This document shows, one piece after another, positions 8,455 through 17,792 of a DNA stretch of 64,000 nucleotides. The position numbers were made by a program, and so were the translations under genes. The stretch is from Planococcus sp. CPCC 101016. GTDB lineage: Bacteria > Bacillota > Bacilli > Bacillales_A > Planococcaceae. Where the stretch lies: contig NZ_VOHB01000002.1 in assembly GCF_007859295.1 (NCBI RefSeq), positions 2,047,624 to 2,111,623 on the forward strand, in the 5' to 3' direction. The notes below the pieces were generated by a model that was not told the origin of the DNA, made no database searches, and saw nothing but the letters and a program-made list of their open reading frames with translations. How positions within the stretch are numbered: the stretch's first letter is position 1; every line of letters starts with the position of its first letter.

Positions 8455-9528
8455 TTTTTCTCCATGCCAGTAATAATCGCTTAAAACATCGGCCAACGCG
8501 TCAACTGTCCGGTGAAGTTCTTCTACCGTATTATCGACGCCGCCAATTTCAACAATGACCGAGTTTGGAGACAGATTTTGATTGTAGACACCGTTCCCTT
8601 GACTGCTATCTTTTTCAAGTATTCCTTTGGACAATCCGGGATAGTGAATTTCAAGCTGTTGATGTAATCCTTCTGCGAAAGCTAGATTCTTTTCGAATTC
8701 CTTGTGGCCCGTTCCAACAACAAACAGCAGCCGCGCATATCCTTCCTCATTTTTTTCTATAGTGGTAGAATCTTTGCGCAATGAATCTCGGTGTATATCC
8801 AAGAAAATTTCGAGATCACTGTTTACCTTTTGGGCTGCCTTAACATGTTCTCCAGAAACAAAGTAAGAACTGCCATAGTCTAATTCTCTTGAATTCAACT
8901 CTTGGACGATGTCGTTAAAATTGACTGTCGTCCCTAGTCCTCTTCTTTCCAAGGAATTTCCGAGCATTTCGCCAACCAGTGTAATGTTGGCTCTTGAATG
9001 ATAGGCCTCTTCAGGTTGATCTGTGTTTTTTAAATACGGCAAAAAAGCTTCTCTGCTGTGGGAGTGATAAATGTAAATGACTTCCCTTCCGAAAGTCGAG
9101 TGTCGGGTTTCTGGTTTATTAATTGATTTTATATTTTCAAATAGATCTACGGTATTCTCAGGAGCTAGATTTCTTTCTTTAAACAAATCTTTCATAGTAG
9201 GTTGATATTCATCTCTTGACGGCTGTTCCGTATCCAGTATGGACATTTTATCAGGAGTGAGAATAGCATCTGAAGAATCAGTGGTTCCATCTGCCGGCTT
9301 AAGGAGTTCAAAGTGAGAACTTGGTGAACTCAACTCGGATGCTGCTTGATATTTCAGATCATCCGACTCGGAATTTTCACGCGCTAAATGTTCGATATTG
9401 AAGTAGATATACGCCAAAGCGGCGACCAGTAAACACGTGGAGAGAATAATGGTCAAATAGTATAAAGCCGTTAATGCAGGTGTTTTCTTCTTGCTTTTTT
9501 TAGTGTTTGTTTGCGTTCTTGGCAACAT
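8452..9528 (-). CDS. spoIIP: SpoIIP-family N-acetylmuramoyl-L-alanine amidase
   Basis: A protein of 358 residues with a basic N-terminus, one transmembrane helix (about 22-45), a variable linker, and a C-terminal SpoIIP/amidase domain. The domain carries YIYHSHSREAFLPYL near residue 152, a conserved acidic/histidine segment EIFLDIHRDS near 243, and VIVEIGGVDNT near 325, matching zinc-amidase motifs of the family. In sporulating Bacilli SpoIIP cleaves stem peptides from septal glycan with SpoIID and SpoIIM during engulfment. No SpoIID or SpoIIM is visible here. It stands next to an M23 peptidase, so a vegetative wall-remodelling role is possible. The ribosome binding site is AAGGTAGG. Confidence 0.82.
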   Translation of the reverse strand: MLPRTQTNTKKSKKKTPALTALYYLTIILSTCLLVAALAYIYFNIEHLARENSESDDLKYQAASELSSPSSHFELLKPADGTTDSSDAILTPDKMSILDTEQPSRDEYQPTMKDLFKERNLAPENTVDLFENIKSINKPETRHSTFGREVIYIYHSHSREAFLPYLKNTDQPEEAYHSRANITLVGEMLGNSLERRGLGTTVNFNDIVQELNSRELDYGSSYFVSGEHVKAAQKVNSDLEIFLDIHRDSLRKDSTTIEKNEEGYARLLFVVGTGHKEFEKNLAFAEGLHQQLEIHYPGLSKGILEKDSSQGNGVYNQNLSPNSVIVEIGGVDNTVEELHRTVDALADVLSDYYWHGEK

Positions 9529-9567
9529 GATTTGGCCTACCTTACCTTAAAATCGATTAGGAGAAAA

Positions 9568-9593
9568 AACAACCGGCATTTTCTTCTATGCCG
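9568..9593 (-). terminator. Short hairpin terminator upstream of spoIIP, after the M23 gene
   Basis: CGGCAT and ATGCCG form a 6-bp stem with an 8-base loop. On the minus strand it is followed by GTTGTTTTTT. It ends transcription of the M23 peptidase gene at 9607. Confidence 0.6.
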
Positions 9594-9606
9594 ATTATTT
9601 ACAGGA

Positions 9607-11046
9607 TCACCTAATATATGGAGCTGGATTTACAGCATTTGAACGCGCACCGTTCCAAGGCCCTACGTGAACTTCAAAGTGCAGATGCGTTCCTGTAGAA
9701 CGCCCCGTATTGCCCATGCCGCCAACTTGTTGTCCTTGTGAAACAGACTGGCCGACTGAAACTCCAATGGAGTTCAGATGAGCGTAAACAGTGGCATGCG
9801 TCTGTCCATTAATCGAATGAGTAAGAATCACCACATTTCCATATCCACCCATTATGCCCGCATAGGACACATACCCCGCGGCCGCGGCCAGGATCGGTGT
9901 ACTCGTTACATTCGCAATGTCGTATCCTAAATGCGTTTCAGCTCCATCTCCGATGTCTCGTCCGCCAAAGCCGGATGTGTGCCGGCCCGCTGCTGGTCTG
10001 ATAAAGGGAGAGCTTGTCGAAGCTGCAGGGGCTGTATAATTCGACTCCGGCTTCTGTGCAGGGCTTGGTGTACTTGAAGCACTCGCGTTTTCAGATTTTT
10101 TTAAGGTACTTGCCGCTTTGCGGTCTGCAGCCAAACGATTTTCCTCCGCGTTCTTTTCAGAGGTTGCTTGGCGCTGTTTTTCGGCTTCAACCGCCGCTAG
10201 CCGCTGACGTTCTTCTTCGGCAGCTAATGTCCGTTTACGTTCTTCTTCCGCTATCCTTGCCAACTCAGCGAGACGGGCTTGTTCAGCCACGATTTGTTGT
10301 TCCAACCCAACACTGATTTCGATTTCTTCTTCAAATCGATCTTCCAGTTCGGATTTTGCATGTGCTAATCGGTTCTGTTCGGCTGTCAGCTCTTTTACCA
10401 GTCCATCCTGCTCGCTCTTTTGAGCGTCAAGTGAATTTTTAAGTACCTGAAGCGCTGCTTGACGGTCTCTTTGTTCGGCAAGCTTCGTTTCCACTTCCGC
10501 TTTCTGTTTTGCTAAAAGCTCTTTATCTTGCGCTTGTTGCAGCATAATGTCTCGATCTGCTTCAATCAATGTATTCACGGCAGAGAAACGATCGATAAAA
10601 TCAATAAAACTACTCGCACCAAGCAAGACATCTATATAATCCACCGACCCGCCACTCATTTGAATGGCACGGGCACGCTCTTTCAGCAATTCCGTCCGTT
10701 CCGCAATTTTTTCTTCAAGTTCTTCAATTGATTTTTTCAGTTCATCAATTTCAATTTTTGTTTGGTCGATTTCTTCTTGAACACCTGCAACTTGGCGTGC
10801 AGTTTCGGTGATTTGGTTATCCAGTTCCGTAATTTTTGCCATAATTCCGGTTAGCTTCGTTTGATTTTTGCTGATCGCATTTGATTTCTCTTGAATTCCA
10901 GAATCCAATTCACTCTTTTTTTGTTCGGTTTCCTGTTGCTTCTTTTCAAGTTCGCTTATTGTATTTGCATTTGTTGCTGGCAAATACATGGTGAAGGCTA
11001 ATACAGATGAAACGCCCGTCACCATCCATTTTAATTTCAAGCTCAA
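9607..11046 (-). CDS. Secreted M23 metallopeptidase with N-terminal coiled coil
   Basis: A murein hydrolase of 479 residues. A signal peptide (KLKWMVTGVSSVLAF…ATNA) is followed by a long coiled coil (about 25-270) of the CwlO/PcsB type, an Ala/Ser/Pro-rich linker, and a C-terminal M23 (LytM) endopeptidase domain. Zinc and catalytic motifs are visible: HLGYD near 370, THATVYAHL near 420 and THLHFEVH near 450. Such enzymes cut peptide cross-links at growing wall and are usually activated through the coiled coil by FtsEX. The start is a TTG at 11046 with an AAGGGG site; an ATG nine codons upstream is possible but poorly spaced. Confidence 0.9.
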   Translation of the reverse strand: MSLKLKWMVTGVSSVLAFTMYLPATNANTISELEKKQQETEQKKSELDSGIQEKSNAISKNQTKLTGIMAKITELDNQITETARQVAGVQEEIDQTKIEIDELKKSIEELEEKIAERTELLKERARAIQMSGGSVDYIDVLLGASSFIDFIDRFSAVNTLIEADRDIMLQQAQDKELLAKQKAEVETKLAEQRDRQAALQVLKNSLDAQKSEQDGLVKELTAEQNRLAHAKSELEDRFEEEIEISVGLEQQIVAEQARLAELARIAEEERKRTLAAEEERQRLAAVEAEKQRQATSEKNAEENRLAADRKAASTLKKSENASASSTPSPAQKPESNYTAPAASTSSPFIRPAAGRHTSGFGGRDIGDGAETHLGYDIANVTSTPILAAAAGYVSYAGIMGGYGNVVILTHSINGQTHATVYAHLNSIGVSVGQSVSQGQQVGGMGNTGRSTGTHLHFEVHVGPWNGARSNAVNPAPYIR

Positions 11047-12323
11047 TTTCTTGTTCCCCTTCCGGATGTTCATTCTTTAGTGAGTTGTCATTCTACAGCT
11101 AATAACTTACCAGCTTTTTCTTAAAGGTTCTTCTTACTGTGTATGTGTAAACCTGCCATAGCATAAAATCATTTTCTTTAATTTTCTTCTTCTTTCAAAA
11201 ATCCTTCTCAATAATATGAGATAGTTGTGGAGAAACTATGGAGAATGAAATAAACAGATAGATATTCACAGATCATAGGGAGCTATAGTAAAGCCATTCT
11301 CAATATGATTTCTTTTTCAAAAACCTTGCCATTTCTCTGAAAATTTCTACACTTGCATATCCCAGTTCACCGTAATTAGCTTTAACACTAGTATTGGGTT
11401 GGCGGTTAGAATTATTAATTCTTGCTCTCATTATGGAGCTTTTACTCCTTCTTATATAAAAGAGCACAGCTGGCCAATGTAAGGCTACCTGTGCTTCTTT
11501 CATGTCTGAGCTTTTCTAAAGACTTGATATCACTGTATGCTGCATTTCGCTCGTTCTTTATGATTCAATTAAAATCCAATTAGATCGATTAAGTGAAAGT
11601 CATTTAAGGTAACTTGATCTCAGCACCCCTGCAAGTGAAACTTAATTCAAAAGCGAGAGTTTCAGCAAATGGATTTTCCATTATCTCCTTCTCTAAGATT
11701 TCTTTTAGTTTCTTATTGGAAGTGGCTTTGTCCAATTTATCGCTGAAAACCTTCTTTTGAGTTCTCAATAACCTCATTCTTCCAATTCGTACCTAAGAGA
11801 AATTTCAGATATAGAGTTCAGATAGCTACTTTTGCCTCTTTATTGCTAGGGAGCTGCTTCTATTAAAACATCTTCTCTTGTATGCCAAGCCAAAACTCCT
11901 TTATTTATTAATTTTTTAATAGACTAACTATAATGTTGTTAGGATAACGGATTTTTTATTCGATTACTTTACTAAATTTGACTTTAAATTCAAATGGAGG
12001 AGTGAAATATATAAAGGAACTGGCAGATAAAAAGAAGCAGTAGATGGAAGCAAATTTAGAAGAACATATTGTCTTAAAAAGTTTGCATGAAACCTTATAA
12101 AAGAACGCTTCTTATATTTAATGTTTATTTAAAGAAAAAAGAGAGTTCCTCCTTCCCCTATTTGCAGGAGGTTAAAATTCATAAATCGAATGAATTGTTG
12201 CAGAATACCATTTCTTCCATTATAACAATCGAGCAAGATTGGGGCTTAAGGATAGTGAGCCTTTTCTATAAGATTTGCTAAAACAATCATAGGAAAGAAA
12301 AAAGAGAAGAGGTAGGTTTTTGT
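11047..12323. other. Long AT-rich stretch with gene relics
   Basis: About 1.3 kb without a convincing gene. On the minus strand 11604-11777 reads 57 protein-like residues (KLDKATSNKKLKEILEKEIM…) after an ATG without a ribosome binding site. On the plus strand near 12001-12100 a GGAGGAGTG start opens 13 codons to a TAG, and the same frame continues MEANLEEHIVLKSLHETL to a TAA, which looks like another stop-interrupted relic. The hairpin AAGCACAG…CTGTGCTT at about 11460-11500 could be an old terminator. Confidence 0.3.
11300..11431 (-). CDS. Possible small protein, 43 aa
   Basis: An ATG at 11431 opens 43 codons rich in basic residues and ending FREMARFLKKKSY. An AAGGAG sequence lies upstream, but at a long spacing (about 13 bases). 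Extending the frame upstream runs into a hairpin resembling a terminator, so a longer version is unlikely. No family is recognised and no neighbour supports a role. It could equally be a chance reading frame in a region full of relics. Confidence 0.25.
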   Translation of the reverse strand: MRARINNSNRQPNTSVKANYGELGYASVEIFREMARFLKKKSY

Positions 12324-12617
12324 TCATTTTCTCCACACCCCTATGATGCCCTTTCGTCGATAAATAATTTGTTGATCTTCGAGAATGTTCAGTATTTTGG
12401 TAAGTGTAGATGTGGGCATATTTAAATCAAAAGTCATTTCTTTAATAGTCTTAATTAAAACCCCGTCTGACGTAGAATTCTTCAAGAAGTATTTCATAAA
12501 TCTTTCTCCATTTTTGACAATTCCGATGTTTTCTTCAACCAAACAATTCCGTACCTCATTTAATATTTTGGTCTCTATAACCAATAAATATTGCCCATTT
12601 TGGTTTTTCGGAAACAT
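12324..12617 (-). CDS. Small winged-helix DNA-binding protein (97 aa)
   Basis: A short basic protein with a strong ribosome binding site (GAGGAGG). From about residue 40 it shows a helix-turn-helix/winged-helix pattern: IKTIKEMTFDLNMPTSTLTK, then ILNILEDQQIIYRRKG and a final GVWRK strand. This resembles the DNA-binding part of RepL-type or MarR-like small regulators, where one wing ends in basic residues. The N-terminal 35 residues are not recognised. It is isolated between AT-rich stretches, which suits an accessory regulator or a plasmid or phage remnant. Function is not established. Confidence 0.6.
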   Translation of the reverse strand: MFPKNQNGQYLLVIETKILNEVRNCLVEENIGIVKNGERFMKYFLKNSTSDGVLIKTIKEMTFDLNMPTSTLTKILNILEDQQIIYRRKGIIGVWRK

Positions 12618-12834
12618 AAAAAACCTCCTCTAGTTCTTGAATTAAAATCTTACAGTTGAGCCAATTCTTTAGCTTTCAATTTATAAAACTTTTATCGAGA
12701 AACTGTGGAGAAACTGTAGAAAAACAATCCAAACCCAGTTAATTTTATTAGAAACAAGGATTGGTTAACTTATATAAGTAAAATAGAATGAAAAGTAAGC
12801 TTCATTAAGTTTGTTAGAAAAGTAGGCACTTTAC

Positions 12835-13078
12835 ATGTCAATTTTGTTCATGGGAGTAATTCTTGTCTTATTAAATTTTTAAGTAAGAAAAATAGCCGGT
12901 TCTAATCCGAATAAATGGTTAAGTTCTGGCGCTGTAACTATAATCGGAATCTCACTTATCAGCTATCTATTTACTCTTAATATAATCGAAAACTATTCGG
13001 GTGACGGTATTGGGGCAGTTTTGCAGGATTAGTCTTTGCATCTATAACGTTCATTAATAAATTGATTCTCTTTTTTAG
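12835..13078 (+). pseudogene. Decayed small membrane protein gene (YesK-like)
   Basis: An ATG at 12835 opens a hydrophobic reading that meets TAA at 12880-12882. The same frame continues KIAGSNPNKWLSSGAVTII… through a second hydrophobic stretch, then a one-base shift near 13015 leads to SFAGLVFASITFINKLIL and a stop at 13076-13078. Together these form a coherent membrane protein of about 80 residues with three hydrophobic segments, similar in layout to YesK-type proteins of Bacillus. It has both a nonsense change and a frameshift, so it is almost certainly inactive. Confidence 0.5.
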
Positions 13079-13297
13079 CGGTCTTTTCTTAAAAAAATTT
13101 CAAGGTTATTAAAGAGTATTCGTAAGTGCCTTATTAAAAGACACTCTTTTATTTCTCTTGTCCTTTTGCCGGAGCACTTATTAAGGAGACCACAAGTAAC
13201 CTCTCGTAAATTTAGCGGCAGAAGGTCTTGAAGCAGAGTTTTCCTTCGAATAGCCGATTCGCAATCTGTTACGTCAATTACGTCTCCTTTCAAAGTG

Positions 13298-13408
13298 TTC
13301 GTAACAGTACACTTTTACAGACAAAAGAGAGAGAAGGTGTGCTTTGATTAGCTTCTTCTCTCTCTTTGTATTTAAACAGCTTCCGATAATTCGGTCATAT
13401 GTAACCCA
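13298..13408 (-). terminator. E-family terminator cassette, copy 4
   Basis: On the minus strand: shoulder GTTACATATGACCGAATTATCGG, a long hairpin with arms AAAGAGAGAGAAG and CTTCTCTCTCTTTT, then GTCTG and the palindromic right shoulder GTAAAAGTGTACTGTTACGAAC. It lies 165 bases 3' of the monooxygenase stop at 13573. With the pseudogene at 12835 it accounts for the gene-free stretch 12618-13572. Confidence 0.8.
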
Positions 13409-13572
13409 ACTACTTCACTAGAAAATTGTTTTGTCAGGTGAAAATTGTAGAAAATGGTATTCAAAAATGTCGCTCCCAAAGCATCTTTCACACTTGTTTA
13501 ATTTTGCAGTAAAGACTCGTATATCCGCTAGCTTAGCCGTTTAAAACTACCTCTGCCTCTATTTCAGTCACT

Positions 13573-14883
13573 TCATACTAATAATCCTAAATGCTCGCGA
13601 AAAGTATTTCCATCATATTGTTTTCTGAAGATGTCTCTTTTTTGCATTTCAGGAACAATGAGTTCCACAAAGTCCTCTAAACTGTCCGGTAATGTAGGAG
13701 GCATAAGATTAAATCCGTCAGCTACACCCGCCTCTAACCATACTTCCATCTGATCTACAATTTCCTCGGGAGTACCAATGAGCGTGAAATGCCCACCGCC
13801 TGCATTAAGATATCCTAACAGTTCTTTTACTGTAGGTTGCGTATCATGAATAATTTCCAGTATGGTTTCGTATCGTCCAACTGGACCTGTAAATTCTTCT
13901 GCCGAGGGCAATGGAGGTACTTTTTTTTCGATTTCCCACTTAGAACAATCTTGTTGAAGAAAAAAACTCAATCGTTTTAAAGCCGTTTCTACAGGTAATT
14001 TCTCATCTAAAGCGGATTTTTTTGCAAGTGCTTCTTCATGAGTACGACCTACATACGTGACTAATCCTGGGAATACTTTAATGTGGCGATCGAAGCCTTT
14101 GTTTTGCTTGACTTGTTCATCCAACTTTTCGCGGAACTTTTTTGCTTGGTTTAAGTTCCATGATACTGAATAGACTGCATCTGCATATTTCGAGGCTAAT
14201 GCAATACCTTGTCTAGAGGCCCCTGCTTGCATTGCAACTGGTTTTCCTTGTGGGCTTCTTGGCGTTGTGGATGGGCCCTTTACTTTAAAATAGGTACCAT
14301 TATGGTTAACAGGCCGTATATTTACAGGGTTGATCAACTGTCTTTCTGATCGATTAGATAAAAACTCATTACTGTCCCAGGATAGAAATAACTTATTCAT
14401 CAAGGCAGCAAATTCTTCAGCTTTTTCATACCGTTCATCATGAGAAGGCAGTTCTTTCATACTATGATTTAATGCTTCCCAATTCGTCATTGAGGTAACA
14501 AGATTCCACCCAACACGTCCATTTGTAATATGGTCTAGGCTTAACAGTTGTCTTGAAGCAGTGAAAGGATTCGAAAAGGTGCTTGAGATTGTAGAAACTA
14601 ATCCAACATAATTTGTCACTTGAGAAATAGCGGTTAAACTGACTATTGGATCTAGCCAAAATGCTGGCATTTCATTGACATCGTTAGCTGGGAATGATTG
14701 ATTGTCGGCAAAAAAAACTGCATCAAAGCAACCCGTTTCGGCTAACTGTGCTAAGGATTGATAGTAGGAAATGTCTCCAATGCGTTCCACGCTCGAATCA
14801 GGCATTAACCAAGCAGCTTGATGATGTCCACATCCATACAGCAAAACACCTAAGTGTAGTTGTTTGCCTTGATTTTTTTTCAT
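13573..14883 (-). CDS. LLM-class flavin-dependent monooxygenase (NtaA/SnaA/DszA family)
   Basis: A bacterial-luciferase-like TIM barrel of 436 residues, the usual length for the NtaA/SnaA/SoxA/DszA group. Family features visible are LHLGVLLYGCGHHQAAW near residue 10, the N-terminal FFADNQ segment, LLSLDHITNGRVGWNLVTS near 113 and AMQAGASRQGIALASKYADA near 218. These enzymes use FMNH2 supplied by a separate reductase to oxidise sulfur, nitrogen or carbon compounds, often to scavenge sulfur. No flavin reductase or sulfonate transporter is adjacent, so the substrate is unknown. An SDR gene lies 61 bases upstream in the same direction and may be co-transcribed. The ribosome binding site is GAGGTG. 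Confidence 0.9.
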   Translation of the reverse strand: MKKNQGKQLHLGVLLYGCGHHQAAWLMPDSSVERIGDISYYQSLAQLAETGCFDAVFFADNQSFPANDVNEMPAFWLDPIVSLTAISQVTNYVGLVSTISSTFSNPFTASRQLLSLDHITNGRVGWNLVTSMTNWEALNHSMKELPSHDERYEKAEEFAALMNKLFLSWDSNEFLSNRSERQLINPVNIRPVNHNGTYFKVKGPSTTPRSPQGKPVAMQAGASRQGIALASKYADAVYSVSWNLNQAKKFREKLDEQVKQNKGFDRHIKVFPGLVTYVGRTHEEALAKKSALDEKLPVETALKRLSFFLQQDCSKWEIEKKVPPLPSAEEFTGPVGRYETILEIIHDTQPTVKELLGYLNAGGGHFTLIGTPEEIVDQMEVWLEAGVADGFNLMPPTLPDSLEDFVELIVPEMQKRDIFRKQYDGNTFREHLGLLV

Positions 14884-14944
14884 TGTTACACCTCAATGTA
14901 TGTCATGATTGACTGTTTTAAATATTCTTTTTTAAGTGAAGTTC

Positions 14945-15697
14945 CTAGTTCATTGTCAACCCACCATCTACAGTAATATTCTGACCTGTAATACCATCCG
15001 CATACTCTGAAGATAAATAAGCGACCATATTGGCTACATCTTCAGGAGTCGTCACTTTCTTCAATGGCGTTGATTGAGCAATTAAATCGAATACTTCCGG
15101 GGTTGTAACAGAACTGGCATCGGTCGTTTTCAATAAGCCACCTGAAACTACATTTGCTTTTATGCCGTACTGGCCCAGTTCCGAAGCGAGATTGCGGGTA
15201 AAACCAATTAATCCAGCCTTAGCTGTTGTATATTCATGGTAAGGTACCACAGGATTTTGATATAAATTGGTACCGATACTTATAATGCTTCCATTTTGTC
15301 TTTCCATAAATTGTGGCATCACGCTTTGAACGACATTAAATGCAGCCTTTAGAGTACCATCTAGCTGTTTTTGGTAATCCTCCCAAGTAAGTTCAGTAAA
15401 GGATTTCTGTTTGTTTGGATCAAATTTGAAGTCTACCAATGCGTTGTTGACTACAACATCTATTTGACCGAAATATTCCGTTGCTTTCTTTACCAAGGCA
15501 TCAACTTCTTTACGATTTGTGACATCGGCACAAATTGCAATAGCATTCTCCTTTCCGAGCTCAGAAACAAGCTCTTCAGCGGCGCCTTCGCTCTTATAGT
15601 AGTTGATAACCACTTTAAACCCTTGTTGTGCCAATGTTTTTACAATTGAGGCTCCCAAACCTCTGCTACTGCCTGTTACTAATACTGTTCTGTTCAT
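14945..15697 (-). CDS. SDR-family oxidoreductase (3-oxoacyl-ACP reductase-like)
   Basis: A classical short-chain dehydrogenase of 250 residues. The cofactor motif TGSSRGLGASI (residues 8-18), NNA at about 87-89, catalytic Ser in SIISIGTN, and YHEYTTAKAG carrying the Tyr-x-x-x-Lys pair near 153-157 are all present, as is the C-terminal GITGQNITVDGGLTMN. It is closest in pattern to FabG-like reductases of variable substrate. It starts with a TAGGAGTG site and ends 61 bases before the flavin monooxygenase, which suggests a small catabolic operon. The thiazole operon ends about 100 bases upstream without an obvious terminator, so read-through is possible. Confidence 0.88.
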   Translation of the reverse strand: MNRTVLVTGSSRGLGASIVKTLAQQGFKVVINYYKSEGAAEELVSELGKENAIAICADVTNRKEVDALVKKATEYFGQIDVVVNNALVDFKFDPNKQKSFTELTWEDYQKQLDGTLKAAFNVVQSVMPQFMERQNGSIISIGTNLYQNPVVPYHEYTTAKAGLIGFTRNLASELGQYGIKANVVSGGLLKTTDASSVTTPEVFDLIAQSTPLKKVTTPEDVANMVAYLSSEYADGITGQNITVDGGLTMN

Positions 15698-15797
15698 ATT
15701 TAATCACTCCTAATTTTTAACTTCCCTAAACTTTTAAAAAAGTTGATAGATAAATAATAAAATGCACAACCTCAATAAAAATTACGATAAAGGCACA

Positions 15798-16817
15798 TTA
15801 ACCTATATAACGGTGGTATAAAGTTTTAGCTTCAGAAATGCTTTTCGTTCCATGAATTAAAACACGGCCATCCTTAAAAATGACAAGGCGATGCGCTGCG
15901 GTCGAGAAAGATAGCAGATATGGATTGCGTGAAACCTTTCCTGGCTGTCTGGACAAGGCTTTCTCCAAGCTTTCTAAGTCTCTGTCTATCGGTTGGGAAG
16001 GACGGATCTGAACCGTATCCCTACCGCATAAAACGGCAGTTTTTGTTTGGTTTGAGAAAGAAAGATAAGGATAAGAACGCTCCGCCCCGCAAGAAGGGCA
16101 ATCTTCTTTTTTAATCTTATCGACGTTGATAGATGATTGATGGTTTTTCCATAGATCGAAGGAGACCAGCTTGTTTCTTAAATGAAGTCTATCTTCGACC
16201 AAAATTTTTAAGGCCTCTGAAATTTGAAAAGACAGGACCATTTGGACAGCAGGGCTGATGATCCCCACCGTATCACAAGTTACGCCTCCCATCGGTACAC
16301 TCTCCAGCAGGCAATTCAGACACGGTGTATCTCCCGGAATGATTGTATAGCTGATACCATAACTTCCAACACATGCACTGTAAATCCAAGGGATCAGATT
16401 TTTTTGGGAAATATCATTGATAATCATCCGGATATCAAAATTGTCGCTTGCATCAAGAATCAAATCAACGTCTTCCACCAATTGCTCCATTTCTTCGACT
16501 GAGACATCCATGACATGACAATGGATTTCCACCTCAGAGTTAATAGCCGTTAGTCGTTTTTTAGCCGCAACTGCTTTTGGGGTCCGTTGTTCCGCCTCCT
16601 CTTCGGTATAAAGCTGCTGGCGCTGAAGGTTGCTCCACTCTACATAGTCCCGGTCAACGATAGTCAGTTTACCTATTCCTGCCCGAACAAGCATTTCGGC
16701 ACTGCCAGTTCCCAATGCGCCAGCTCCGACAACTAAGACATGCTTTTCCTTCAATTTTGCTTGCCCTTCTATCCCTATCGGTTCAAAAAGCTCCTGTCGA
16801 GAGTACCGTCCGTTCAA
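15798..16817 (-). CDS. thiF: ThiF, ThiS adenylyltransferase
   Basis: An E1-like/ThiF enzyme of 339 residues. It shows the nucleotide motif [17 protein letters not shown] (about 28-44), the RxxxxR region [24 protein letters not shown] near 130, and a zinc-ribbon pair CLNC/CPSC. It adenylates the C-terminal glycine of ThiS so sulfur can be loaded for thiazole synthesis. A C-terminal extension of about 90 residues after the CPSC motif is seen in Bacillus-type ThiF. The TTG start overlaps the thiG stop by four bases. It is the last gene of the TPP-riboswitch operon. Confidence 0.92.
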   Translation of the reverse strand: MNGRYSRQELFEPIGIEGQAKLKEKHVLVVGAGALGTGSAEMLVRAGIGKLTIVDRDYVEWSNLQRQQLYTEEEAEQRTPKAVAAKKRLTAINSEVEIHCHVMDVSVEEMEQLVEDVDLILDASDNFDIRMIINDISQKNLIPWIYSACVGSYGISYTIIPGDTPCLNCLLESVPMGGVTCDTVGIISPAVQMVLSFQISEALKILVEDRLHLRNKLVSFDLWKNHQSSINVDKIKKEDCPSCGAERSYPYLSFSNQTKTAVLCGRDTVQIRPSQPIDRDLESLEKALSRQPGKVSRNPYLLSFSTAAHRLVIFKDGRVLIHGTKSISEAKTLYHRYIG

Positions 16818-17581
16818 CTGATGCTCATCCCTTCAAGCGGACTGCTGGCAGTAGCATACCGTTTCTTCGGAATCCGCCCTGCTTCAAATCCGAGTTTGCC
16901 TGCCTCAACTGCCAGCTTCATAGCTTCCGCCATTTTCACCGGATCTTTCGCACCAGATACAGCGGTATTCAGCAAAACTCCGGCCGCTCCCATTTCCATT
17001 GCAACAGCAGCATCAGAAGGTGTTCCAATGCCGGCATCAACGATCACAGGAACACTTGCCTGTTCGATGATGAAGGAAAGATTCAATGGATTGATTATTC
17101 CTTGGCCAGATCCAATCGGAGATGCACCAGGCATAATAGCGTGACAGCCTAACTCCTCGAGACGTCTTGCCAGCAGAACATCGTCGGATGTATAGGGCAA
17201 GACTGTAAATCCTTCTTTTAATAGTTCTTCTGATGCTTTTAATGTTTCAACTGGGTCCGGCAGCAACGTTTTTTGGCAGCCGATCACTTCTACTTTAATC
17301 ATGTCGCAAAGACCTGAGGCCTTAGCCAATTTTGCAATCCGGACTGCCTCTTCAGCGGTCTTGGCACCGGCTGTATTTGGAAGTAACGTGTACTTTGCTA
17401 CATCCAAATTCTCCAGAAAATTTGGCTGACTGGCCTCAAATATATTCATTCGACGGACCGAAAACGTCAGTATCTCTGTTCCCGAGACATCCACCGCCTC
17501 TTTTTGGATAATAAAATTAGGATACTTGCCCGTACCCAATAATAACCTTGATGTAAATTCATATTCGCCTATTTTCAACAT
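16814..17581 (-). CDS. thiG: ThiG, thiazole synthase
   Basis: A TIM-barrel enzyme of about 255 residues that joins DXP, dehydroglycine and ThiS thiocarboxylate into the thiazole phosphate. The conserved [10 protein letters not shown], the Schiff-base lysine in [28 protein letters not shown] and [23 protein letters not shown] are intact. The start chosen (MLKIGEYEF at 17581) follows the GGAGGCGG site that also encodes the GGG end of ThiS. An upstream ATG two codons earlier is less well spaced. It overlaps or abuts thiS and thiF, indicating tight co-translation. Confidence 0.95.
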   Translation of the reverse strand: MLKIGEYEFTSRLLLGTGKYPNFIIQKEAVDVSGTEILTFSVRRMNIFEASQPNFLENLDVAKYTLLPNTAGAKTAEEAVRIAKLAKASGLCDMIKVEVIGCQKTLLPDPVETLKASEELLKEGFTVLPYTSDDVLLARRLEELGCHAIMPGASPIGSGQGIINPLNLSFIIEQASVPVIVDAGIGTPSDAAVAMEMGAAGVLLNTAVSGAKDPVKMAEAMKLAVEAGKLGFEAGRIPKKRYATASSPLEGMSIS

Positions 17582-17583
17582 GT

Positions 17584-17787
17584 TCATCCGCCTCCTACAA
17601 AATGTACTAATTCGATTTTATCTCCATGAGAAACCTGGGTATCTGTATGTTTCGCTTTTTCCAATATCTCAGCATTTCTTTCAACAATGACTACTTTTTG
17701 ATTCAGTTCAAAATGCTGCAGTAATTCTGCCACCGTTTTCACTGTGTTAGGGATTACTACTTGTTCTCCATTAACTGTCAAATTCAC
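17584..17787 (-). CDS. thiS: ThiS, sulfur carrier protein
   Basis: A ubiquitin-like sulfur carrier of 67 residues ending in HFVGGG. The C-terminal glycines are adenylated by ThiF and then carry sulfur as a thiocarboxylate to ThiG. The beta-grasp pattern is visible, with [11 protein letters not shown] as the last strand. The start is placed at a GTG (17787) six bases after AAGGAGGTG. The ATG three codons upstream overlaps that site and is less likely. It sits between thiO and thiG, as in Bacillus. Confidence 0.92.
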   Translation of the reverse strand: MNLTVNGEQVVIPNTVKTVAELLQHFELNQKVVIVERNAEILEKAKHTDTQVSHGDKIELVHFVGGG

Positions 17788-17792
17788 TTTCA

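Noticed and set aside
12087..12281. A 64-codon plus-strand frame
   Set aside because: No ribosome binding site and irregular composition; it sits in a relic zone.
13075..13293. A 72-codon minus-strand frame
   Set aside because: It overlaps the end of the YesK-like relic and lacks a convincing start signal or recognisable motif.
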